This document shows positions 12,778 to 29,560 of a DNA stretch of 64,000 nt, piece by piece. The translations under genes and the position numbers were made by a program. The notes under the pieces were generated by a model that saw only the letters and a program-made list of their open reading frames with translations, ran no database searches and was not told where the DNA came from. Source of the DNA: Cheilinus undulatus (taxonomy: Eukaryota; Chordata; Actinopteri; Labriformes; Labridae); NCBI RefSeq assembly GCF_018320785.1, contig NC_054865.1, positions 41,419,398-41,483,397 of the forward strand. The letters are read 5' to 3'. Positions within the stretch are counted from its first letter, which is position 1. Each line of letters opens with the position of its first letter.

Positions 12778-14929
12778 CTAAAAAGTAAAGGTGTCAGTAA
12801 ATCGTACGATTTTGGGTTTATATGTTTGTTTTACTGAAGGATCCCCGTAGTTGACCGTGGTGTACTTTGGTCTCTGTTTTGGACTGTCCCTCTCAGGTTC
12901 AACTGTAGAAAATGAAACGGCATAAGTGTTGCTGTTTTCAAATGGAGTCTCATTGGAAGTGCCATCAGAATCTCTTGAACTCTTTATTGTATAGGAATCT
13001 TCTGTGCCCTCTTGTGGTTCTTCTATGTTGGCTTCCCTGTCTTTTTCTGTTAGATCTGCTTGGTTCTTTACTGTATGGAGGATTTTTGATTTCACATTGT
13101 TGGGGAGACATAAGTTAATATCTTGGAAAGTAACCAGTCTGGTGTTTAAAGGTCTCTCAGAAGTTTCAGAGGGTGGCAGTGGCATTGACACCAAGGGAGT
13201 TTCTGGTGCTGAATCAGTCTGATCATCAGCATTTTCAGAATAATCGCATCTGCGAACACAAGGAATGGGATACTCCGGTAACCTCTTATGAATGGTCACA
13301 GCTGTAGTGGGATGCAGATCTTCCCCTGTTCCTTTCTCTGTGGCATCCTTAGATGTTGGGAGCCCCTCAGTGTTGGCCTTAAAGGGACTTCTCTCTTCAG
13401 TCTCTAGAGTGGAAGGTTCTCCTTGGTTTGATCTCCTGCAGGAGTGTAGTTGATCTGTATGAAGAATTTCTGTCATCAGGTGAGGTTTCTTTTCAAAGTC
13501 TGCTCTTTTAGATGGTTTCACAGAACATGTTTCAGGAGAAGAATCTACACATGTGGACCACACGGGTGAGCAGGTTATGATTGTTGCCACATGACAGTTA
13601 ACCTGGGCTTCAACCTGTGGGATTAGCCTGCAAGGTTCTAGTGGTGTGCTCTCAGAAACAGACGCCAAACAGAGAAGCTCTGAATGTCCATATTTTAACT
13701 CGTTGGTCATTCTGGTTTCTTCTGCTTTAGTCTTAGTTTCATCGTATTCAACTGACCCCCTGACCCCATGCTTGTTATTATAACCTTGGTCGTCTATCTG
13801 ACCTCTGAATGCACAATAGTTGTCTGCATTTTGATCTGAATGTTGATCTCCGGATTGTCCTCTTGGCTGTATTTCTTTTGCTTTTGTTTCATTTATTTCT
13901 CCCAGATTTGAGGTTATTTTGGTTAAAGCATCCACTGCGTGCTTGGGTACTTGTTCTTGACCTTTTATGATCTTTTTCTCTTTTGATTTCTGCCCAACGA
14001 ATTTACCTTTCATCTGTTTGTGTTGGTTTTGTATTTGAACAGTTTGTTCAGCTGCCTGTTGGTGCAGTCTTTCATGACAAGCTACTCTTTCTTTTACATT
14101 ACTCATTACCTTGACGGCTCCAGAAGGCTTTTCATTTAAACTCTTCAAATCATTCCCCTTACATACGGTGGCCATAGTTTCAAACCTCTCCATCAAAGAG
14201 GATAGGAGTATACCTTTACCAATAAGTCTTGGTTTGATCGGCTCTTTCTTCATAGCAGTCTGCCCCTTCTCCATTTGTTCAGCCTGGGCAAACTTGGCTA
14301 CAATATCTTTCACACTTCCCCCTCTTTTCAGCCCTTGTTCTCTTCCTGTGCGGGCTTTTGTATGCATGTCATGTGCACTATCTTGGCGGTTGTTCACATA
14401 ACCTCCCCGTCCTTTGCTTGGGAAAAGAGTTCCAACCTCTCTTTGGCGGGTGATGGGTGGTTTGGGTGTGGATCTTGTGAATTTGGACTGGAGTATCTGG
14501 AATGTAGTAAGGCGCCGGGACATTAAGTCTCCTGCTTTTTGATGTCCTTTGTTCTTTTGTGGATCTGAGAAGCAGGGGATCTTTGAATGGGTCTCAGCAT
14601 TCCTTTCCAGGATTATTTTAGGCTCAACCTTTAGCGGAACTACGGTGCAACTTGTCTGACTATCAGGTGAAGCTGTGTTTGTTTCTGCAACAACAACACA
14701 TCCTGCCCTTTCCAGGTTTCTTAGGGTCATCTTTGGAATATCTTGTGTGAGGTAATGCAGGAGACTCTCCAGAATCCCTCGAAGAACAGGATGGCAGCTG
14801 CGGTCTCTTACCAACTTCCTCAACATAGTGGCATCAGGGCTGACGGTGGTTTTCCGCGAATCTGGTCTATGGAGAGTGGAGGACATGCAGAACTTAATCC
14901 TTGTTGCATCTGGAGCTAAATATACCTGA
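12778..14929 (-). CDS. adprhl1: Large 3' exon, probably the C-terminal extension of a long adprhl1 isoform
   Basis: A single uninterrupted minus-strand frame of 702 codons (internal ATG at 14884-14886, stop at 12778-12780) lies downstream of, and on the same strand as, the last short adprhl1 exon. No random frame in this AT-rich window approaches this length. The frame stays open upstream of the ATG to an AG acceptor at 14930-14931. If the exon starts at 14929, it joins in phase to a GT donor (AA|GTAATT) overlapping the stop of the short form at 16572-16577, which would give a protein of about 1,074 residues. The protein is Ser/Thr/Lys/Gln-rich and looks mostly disordered, with a few helical blocks such as SVKDIVAKFAQAEQMEKG and SSLMERFETMATV; it ends VRFTDTFTF. 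I recall that vertebrate ADPRHL1 has long isoforms with an extended last exon, but I cannot verify alignment here. The alternative is an independent single-exon gene. Function is unknown. Confidence 0.65.
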
Positions 14930-15003
14930 CTAGTTACAGTAATTGACAGCAGAGTTTAAGAAAGAATGGAAATGAAAACAATGGCAGTTCTGGATGTCAG
15001 AAT

Positions 15004-15287
15004 TAGGGATGCATGATACTGGATTTTTGTTGCCAACATTTACAAATTAAATGATGCCGATATTGATATATAAATGAAGTTCAGACCTAAAACTCCTGTC
15101 CCTTCAAAATGTGTGCATTTCTGCTGGTCCTGCCTAAAACTCCACAAACTTAGTCATACAAAGCAGCGACTGCAGATATAGGCTGATATTAACATCAGAT
15201 TTATTGGTTGTAAACACTGGCAATAATTTTCATATCAAATGTGCTGATAACATGTCAATATTATGCTGACAATATTGTGCATCCCTA
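15004..15287. mobile_element. hAT-type MITE with 8-bp target-site duplication
   Basis: The element starts TAGGGATGCATGATA and ends ATTGTGCATCCCTA, giving inverted termini of about 10-14 bp. It is flanked by an identical 8-bp duplication, GTCAGAAT, at 14996-15003 and 15288-15295. An 8-bp duplication with TAGGG...CCCTA ends is typical of non-autonomous hAT elements. It has no coding capacity. It sits in the inferred adprhl1 intron between the short-form last exon and the large 3' exon. The unbroken target-site duplication suggests a fairly recent insertion. Confidence 0.85.
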
Positions 15288-16571
15288 GTCAGAATGGATG
15301 GTTACTGACTATAACAACTGTCATTATTGTAACTGAGTACAGTGTTTCCAAACGGGAACCAAAAAGGCTCAGATTACCTCAACAATCAGGCTGTACCAAA
15401 ATTATGCAGTAAAATTATATCTGTCTTAGACAGATACATCTGCATAGAAAAATGGAATGCCACTAAATTACCAGCTACAAAATGCTGAGCTGTGTTATAT
15501 TCCTTGAGGGTTGCTATAGATATTTTAAAATAATCTAAGTTAACACTTTACATGAGAAAACTGGAGATGGACCACTATTTCAGGAAGTTATTTTGTCTGT
15601 CAATCAAATAGGTCCCAGTAAGTCATGCCCAATGGCGTTACTTTTTCTCTTTGAATTATTATTCCTAAAGGGCTTTACAGTCAAGAAGCAGTGGTTTAAG
15701 TAACACGATATACTTATAGTATACCAGACCTGCAGCAGAGCAGAGGAAGTACAATGTTCAGACTTGAAGTGAACTGTTCCAGTAGTGAACTTGTTACCGA
15801 TTAGTCCAGGGCATTGTAGAGTAGGATTGTGTAGCAAAGAGAGGGGATTTTTGTAGAAAATTAAGACAGCAGGCCGACAAAGAGAGACAGGCACTTCATG
15901 CATATTTATGTCAGTCAATTTTAATGTTTTATTGTATTAATGCTCACCGTTCAATGGTGTTTTCACATTATAGTACACTAAACCAGATAAGAGCATCACA
16001 GTGCGAATAATAATCGACTACTTTCCATAAGAGAATCATTGCAGCTGATTAATAAAATGCACAAAAGTAAAAAAGAAAAAAAAAACCTTAACATTTCAAA
16101 ACATGTTACATGCAATAAAACAATGGATTTCTAGTAAAATATAAAAATTGGAGCTTTGAGAAGTGTATCTTCAAAGCAGATAGGCTTTAACCAGCATTTA
16201 CACAGCACTGAGTGCTTCAGGTTAATACAGGTTAGTTTAAGAAAAGGATGTCAGAAGGAAATCTATTTTGATAGTTAAACTTGAGAAAGCCTATCTCTGT
16301 GTAGTTTCCATTGTGTTGTCAGACATTTGAAAAACAATTTAAGCCTGTCAGTGCTTTAGGGAGTTTTATTGAACACACTTGCTCCAATAAAATACTTGCA
16401 GTCATTGCAGAACATTTTTGCAGCTGCCAGCTGAAGCATTTGAACTATTTCAGTTCATAGTAGATCAGTGTATAGGGAGTAGAGGGTAGTGTAGGATAAA
16501 GGCAAGCAGTTTTAGAGTCATGTGCAGTTCCTCAGTGCAGCCAGTAGGGTTCAGGCCAGTGAAGAGAAGAA

Positions 16572-23381
<6,810 letters not shown>

Positions 23382-26300
23382 CTATGTCATGTTGCGCTTA
23401 GTCCCCGCCACAATCGGCCGAGCAAACTCCACAAAGTCATCTATGAGGACTGGCCAAGCTCCTGAGGAGAGGGCAAAACACAGACTATTAGTTACATCAG
23501 TGTTTTATCTTGTAAAGTAATTTATACAGTGAGCAATGTTGTTGTGGTTAGAGCTTAATATTCATCAGTGCCACCTGCTGGACTGATAGGACTCCAACCA
23601 ACATTACTGCTTCATTCAGCAGACAGAAAAGTTGAAACTAAACAAACACACAAACAAAAACAGGTATCCCACAGAACTTATGCAGAGTCTGTCACACTGG
23701 GTTGTCAGATTTAATATGACAGTAAATTTCTTATCATTTTTTTTGTCTTCATACATTTGATTACTCAGAAATATGCAATTCGCTTAATTCTTCTGTAATT
23801 GAATAATATGATGGCTTTAACATACATGCATATCAACTTAAAGAAAGTTGTAAGCCTATACTCTGACACGACATTCGATCCAGCCTGAGCTCACTGGACT
23901 GACTAAACTATCAGCACGCAACTGTGAGTGTTCATCTTTCATCGGGGAATTAACAGCTGAAATGTTAACACTTGGACCATGTAATAAATAGCTTTCATCA
24001 AGAAGTCTTTCATATCCTCACCTTCCTCGTCATAGTTGGACATGTCATCTTCAATCATGTTTCCAAAGTCCAGCAGGAGGTTCCATGTGTCCTTAGGAAT
24101 TGAGCGCTTGTGATGCTCCTGAATGCAACATGAGAACACTTGTTAACAAGGTGTCATCAGTGGAGAAGTGTTTTTGTAACTGTTTGTGGCTTTGGTTGTG
24201 CTGACTGTGCTAGCATTTCTTAAAGATTGTTTGCAGTCACGTGATCCTGATGGCAGGAAGTGAGGGACAGCCTTTAGAAATGAATGGGAATGGGGAAAGT
24301 TAGTACTTTAAAGCTCTAAACGGACATGTCATGTACACAGCAATTATGATCTGAAAATTTTTATATATAGTACTGTGCAAAACTTTTAGGCATGTTTGGG
24401 CCAAAAACTGAGGTTGAATTAAGGCATAGGTGTAGCAAGTATGCTGCTTGAGAGCACCACTAGGTGGGAAGAAGGATGGACACAGAATGTAATTCTGATA
24501 GCTAGCTTCGGTCTGAGTGCCATTTTTTTTTCCTACATTTTTGTTGTTATTTAATCCATTTAATGAGCCAAACTGGTACCAAATGAAAAGCTGTGTGGGA
24601 GCCAAAAGACCTGCTCTTATTACTGAGCTGAGCCAAATAATCCAAATCTTTAAAAAGAGACAGATTTTCCATCACAATTGGCAAGGCTTGGCAGCATCAG
24701 CTGTGGCAACACATGCAAGATCAGGGTTTACTGTAACAAACCGTAGGCTACAGAACGAAGCCGGACCGCTTGTTGGAAATGGACCGTACAGGAGCCAAGC
24801 CTTGTCTGACTGCTTGTTCAGGCTTTATAAGGAGGCTTTTAATCCGTGCCTGCCACCATTTCTCTGTGGACTTTTTATTTTGCCTGAATGTGTCACCACT
24901 GTCTGGACTCAAATGTACCTCAGTATTTATGTTTGCAATTTGAATGTTTGGCACAGTCATAAAATGACCAAAGCTTTCGCATTTTGACAGTGCTACTTTA
25001 TGCAAAAATCACTTCCTGCCTCCTATCTGAAGATTTCCACTGTGATGTCATCTGCAAAGGACCTATCCACTGTATTCCTGGGGGGGTCTACTGTATCTAA
25101 GAATGCCGGTGGAACTTCCAGTTCAGTACCAATAAAAGCTAAAACACGTATTTCCATCAGCTTACATAAGTTATTTAGGGTCAATGGTGGTTGTTTTGAA
25201 AAGAATAAATCTTCAGTATGCTAAATAATGCTTCATTTCTGTTAAATAAAACATCTAGCTAAATGTTACTATAAGCTGATAGTTAGCCTATAAGTTAGTT
25301 TTTCTGTAATGCTCAGTACCTTTTGCTCTGTTCGTGGTACTAATAATGTGACAAAGTTATATTTGTCATTAACAACAGTGTTTTACACCTGAATTTCAGC
25401 AACCCCATAAAACTACAAAGAGAAATCTTAAAGGTCTTCTTTTTGTCCTCTAGCAGAGGAAGGAGAAATAATAATACTGTCCCATTTCAGGTGTAACAGA
25501 CGAAGTTTACATATTTTAATCTCCAAATTGCCATAATAATCATGTTTAGCATCTTATTTCTATGTAAAGCCCCGTTTCAACAGAAATGACCAGAAGTCGT
25601 GCCCACATTTCACATAAAGTATCATGGAGGCTAAGAATAAGGTGGATTGTTTTAATTCTCCATAAGTAGCATGTATTTTGCATAGTAACTAATTTAGGTT
25701 TGGATTCTGAAGTACAGAATTAAAAAGAAAAAAAAAAACTGGCTAAAATAACAGCGTCGTCTCTCACCAGCAGGAAGCGGTTCCAGAGATCCAAGAACTT
25801 GAAGCGATCTGTGAGAACTAGATTCCAGTAAGCAACAGCCATCTCTAGGTCTATGACACAAAATGAAAGGTATTTCAATTGATTTAAGTAAAAAGTTGTC
25901 GCCCTTTAAATGTATATTCTTATGCTTACCTAAACCCTTCTGGCCGGGGTTCTTGGCAAAATTGAAGGTAAACTGGTAGAAGTCTTTAAACTTCCCCGTG
26001 TCTTTCAGCTCCTGCTCTAGACGAGGAAGTATTGCCTTGAGTTTTTCTGGACTGTCACAGCTAGAAGACACAAAGAAAAAAAAATGGGACAAGCCTTTCA
26101 AAATCTCTGTTACTTTAAGGAGTAGAGACAGGCACACAAATGATATGTGAATTGTGAGGTTTTGTGATTATGTTTACAACTTGATTTGCTTGTTAAACTC
26201 ACATTCAACAGAGTATACAGCGAGAGATATAATCTTTTATGCAACAGAAATACTTTTATGTATAATCAACATAAATTAATATTTCAAAGCAGAAGCACAC

Positions 26301-28419
26301 ATCAGATTCTGCAAATTTTAGTACTTGTATTACTTACCCTAGCTCAGCCATGCCATCCACAAACTCTTTCCTGCTGAACTCGCACTGTGTGGCTGCTCTG
26401 AACTTCCATGCCACCACAAGTATACTCATACTAGCAGGGTCAAGTGTCAGGTCATCGCAGAACTGCTGGATCCCATCGATGCCTATCTTATTCTCATCCT
26501 GAGGGTCTGCAAGCACAGCAGAGAAGAGTGAGCAAGACAGTGCAAAAAACAGACTGCAATGTTGCTGACATAAAACGAAACCAATGTGTGCCTTTGTATC
26601 TGTTGTAGAGCTGTTCCAGCTTCTTGCGGTCCACTGAGGTTTTCATGGATTCTTTGTAGTAGAGGTCTGGATTCTGGAAGTAGTTGTCTGTGGCAACTTC
26701 TAGTTTCCAATCATTTTGCGTCAGGCAATACACGGCTGTCCTCTCCCCCGCCTGCGTGAAGGACATGAACTGCCGAACCTTGTCCTTCTGTGATGACTTC
26801 AACTTGTGCTGTGAGGTGAACAGATACACAGGTAAATTTGGGGATGAATGCCCCCACCCCTCACACACACATTCTCTCAACTGATTTTACCATAAAATAA
26901 ACTTAAGGTTTCCCTTAGAAAAAACCTTGAACATTTTCCTTAAAGAAAACCTTTAACACATATCGTGAGTTTGTATGGGGCAATTTTCTGAAAATGAAAT
27001 TCAGGACAGAAATATACTTCTATTTTGGCATAATTTCAAGGGACACACAACAGATATTACGGTAGAGTTATATTAAACAAAAAAAAGATCTTAGGGATGC
27101 ACAATATTATCAAAGCTCAACAGATATTTACTTAACAAGTGAATTATCGTTATCGGCAGATATGAAAATTTGTGCCCCATATTTACAGCTGATATTTTGG
27201 CTATACAATCTGCCTATATCAGCTGTTGGCCATACAAACATATAAGTTAGTGGACTTTTAGACAAGACATACAAAGCTACAGTACATCAGCTGAAGTCTT
27301 TATTCATCACCATTCCTTTCTCTTTAAAGTGTGTTTTAATGACCAAATATGTTAATTTGTTCATCCTCCCACTTTAAAATGAGTGTTTTAAGACGAAAAG
27401 TTTTAAGTCTGAACTACACTTGAATATTGGTAGTGATGCCGGCTAAAATTAATTAGTTAATATTGGCATATTGGATATGCCAATATGGACAAAAATCCAC
27501 TACCGTGCACCCCTAATCTAAGGTTATATTGAAATGCAAGCACCTTCATAGTTTTACTTTTTATTGCTATAGTGGTGTTAACAAGCGCACATGTGCAACC
27601 TGGGGACTCTTGCACACACCTGAGGGTCTGGAGACCTGGGACAAGTTTCCAGTTTGTCCAGAGGAAATTCAACCATGGGTTACTGTCATATACAGACATC
27701 AACATTTACATACATCACAACCAACTTAACTTAATAAACATCTGAACAAACTTGCAAATATTTGATTTGCAAATACAAAATCTAGACTTTTGCGCTCTAT
27801 CTGTATGCAGAAATAGTTTAATTCTGACTTACTTATTGCCACTGAAAGATCTTATGTGCACACAGCTTTAGAAGTAAGACTGACACCACGCATGCTATAT
27901 GTTTGCAGTAACACAGGCACTCCCTGTTGGATCACCGCAAGACTCCGTTAGTTTGCAAATATACCACTTCGATTTGTTTTGATCTTAACGCTCATTTGGA
28001 AAGATTGCACGTCTTTTGCAGAACTGCAGACCTGACCCACCCGATGATCACACAGTAAATGCACCGTGACAGGCCAGTGTTTTGCGACCCAGTTTTCCAG
28101 GGGAGGGGACGTGTGATCCTGCAGGCTCTCTCCCCTGACCTGGGGCGGCAGCAGCAGGAGCACAGCCGAGTTACCAAAAAGGGAAAGGTACGTGCCGCAC
28201 GAAGTGCTGGTGTCCGATCTCAAAATACCAACAACTGACCTTCCATTTCCCTCATATTCGCAATTATATCACCCTGACAATATGCGACACTTGTTTAAGG
28301 ACAGCCTCGATCCCCAATTCCTGTGATCCCTTAGCGTCAATAACAGCCGTTATCGGTTACACTTGCTTAAGCGGGCTAAAGGTTTGCCCCAGTTTCTCAT
28401 ATTTAATCTTACCTACCAT
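23382..28419 (-). CDS. dcun1d2: dcun1d2, DCN1-like protein 2 (259 aa)
   Basis: A scaffold-type co-E3 that promotes NEDD8 transfer to cullins. Exons in transcript order: 28417-28419 (ATG only), 26592-26808, 26338-26506, 25930-26060, 25768-25850, 24022-24118, 23382-23461. The sum is 780 nt, or 259 residues, the human DCUN1D2 length. The N-terminal UBA-like region begins [20 protein letters not shown]. The potentiating-neddylation (PONY) domain fills the rest, with [50 protein letters not shown] and the cullin-binding tail [20 protein letters not shown]. The initiator ATG stands alone at the end of exon 1, joined in phase 0 to CAC (His2), as in the family. Exon 2 must use a GC donor (TACAAAG|GCACAC at 26590-26591) to join RYK to DPQDENK. 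dcun1d1 is a close paralogue; the neighbours (adprhl1, tmco3) favour dcun1d2. Confidence 0.95.
24231..25080. repeat. Dispersed repeat, copy 1 (pairs with 58971-59865)
   Basis: This stretch in dcun1d2 intron 5 shares a long, collinear but diverged similarity with 58971-59865. Both begin with CAGTCACGTGAT / CAATCACGTGAC, both carry GGACAGCC...AATGAATGGGA, the word GAGCCAAA repeated around AGCTC, GATTTTCCATCACAA / GATTTCCCATCACAA, and a GACCGCTTG / GACCACTTA block. Both end near TGATGTCATCTGC / TGACATCATCTGC. No open frame is conserved between copies, so the 156-codon frame at 24517-24987 is fortuitous. The family is unknown to me; a non-autonomous DNA transposon is likely. Confidence 0.6.
27092..27515. 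mobile_element. hAT-like MITE related to the 15004 element
   Basis: It begins TAGGGATGCACAATATTAT and ends CCGTGCACCCCTA. It contains the same kind of AT-rich interior (repeated GCCGATATTA / ATATCAGCTG words) as the element at 15004-15287. The flanks show only an imperfect duplication (AGATCTTA versus TAATCTAA), so this copy is probably older. It lies in dcun1d2 intron 1. No coding capacity. Confidence 0.65.
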
Positions 28420-29560
28420 TTTATCGCACGCTGTTTTGGCCCACTTGATATCCAATTACCCCTGGTGCGCATGCGCGAAAGAATTGCGCTACTGTAAAAG
28501 GCATCCGATTCATGGGAAATGTAGTTCTTCGAAAATGTAGTCCAACAGGCCTTGATGTTATGAAAAAATATTATTCGTAACGTAAAAGCTGCCATTATTT
28601 GACAACTTTTAATGAAAACCGAATATTTGAATAACAAGTTATGTGCTTACAATGAAATAGATAAAGGGAAAACGCAGATGTTATAACTTTGTTGTGACTG
28701 CTACTTACAACTTTTGAGAAAGAAAGTCGACGGAAAGTCATCTATGAACTCATTGAACCTGTCTTTGTGTTGTTTTATACTTAAATGTATGATGTAAGGC
28801 GTACATTGTTATTAATATACGCCGCAATAAAGTTTATCCGTTGTTTCTGTGCGGCTCGAAATATATCTGAAAACTACAACTCCCATATCAAAGCTGATAA
28901 AGATGTTTCGGAAGTAATCTTCATATGGATCAAAGTTGTATCAGCGTGATATCACCCAGAAAACAATGCGCTTGTTGTTTGGTTTTAGGTGCAGTTTGTT
29001 TAAACGCTATATTCCGACCTCTCTTTCCGTTACGAACACTTGTCTTCCATAAAAGCCGTTGGTAACAAAGTACACGACAGCTACTTAGCTAACGTTAGCA
29101 AAGTTGTATTAGCTTCTGTCTGTGGACTCAGCTGGCTGGAGCTGGTCTGACAGCTCTGAGGAATTTGGAAGCTAACTTAGCTTAACTTGCTGCTCCAGAA
29201 TAGAAAACAGGTTGAACTTTATACACACTTCAACTTATCCAACTTCCTTTTGTTTAATTCATGGCAACGTACCTACCTGGGTGAAATTAACGTTAGCATC
29301 CCCTGGCTAGCGGAGCAAATGGTTACTAACGACTGGAGGAGGTGGAGGTAAACATGAAGTTGTTCAGAGAGTAAACTGGTGAACGCCTGTCTGCTCTGTC
29401 TGCATGGACGCTGGCTTCAGGAGCTATGTGGCAGAGGAGGAGGGGTGTCGGAGGTGGTGGTGGTGGTGCGGTACAACAGCATGATTGTTCCCTTCTCCTT
29501 CAGCCTCTCCTTCAGCCGTGGAGTTGGGTTGAGAGCCAGCACTGTACACATATTTCGCAG
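28420..29560. promoter_or_regulatory. Divergent dcun1d2 / tmco3 promoter region with probable tmco3 5' non-coding exon
   Basis: dcun1d2 (minus, ATG at 28419) and tmco3 (plus) are transcribed away from this interval. It has more CG dinucleotides than the flanking DNA (for example 28461-28475 and around 29000-29060) and words often seen in fish 5' regions (GCTAACGTTAGC). A good plus-strand splice donor, TTTCGCAG|GTAGAC at 29560/29561, could end the untranslated first exon of tmco3, to be joined to the acceptor at 32475-32476. Shared CpG promoters between head-to-head genes are common in vertebrates. The exact start sites cannot be read. Confidence 0.55.

Noticed and set aside
24517-24987. 156-codon plus-strand open frame
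   Set aside because: It lies wholly inside dispersed repeat copy 1, is not kept in copy 2, and resembles no protein family.
27950-28230. Possible coding exon in the GC-rich island of dcun1d2 intron 1
   Set aside because: Minus-strand frames here match no DCN1-like sequence; at most an alternative 5' non-coding exon.
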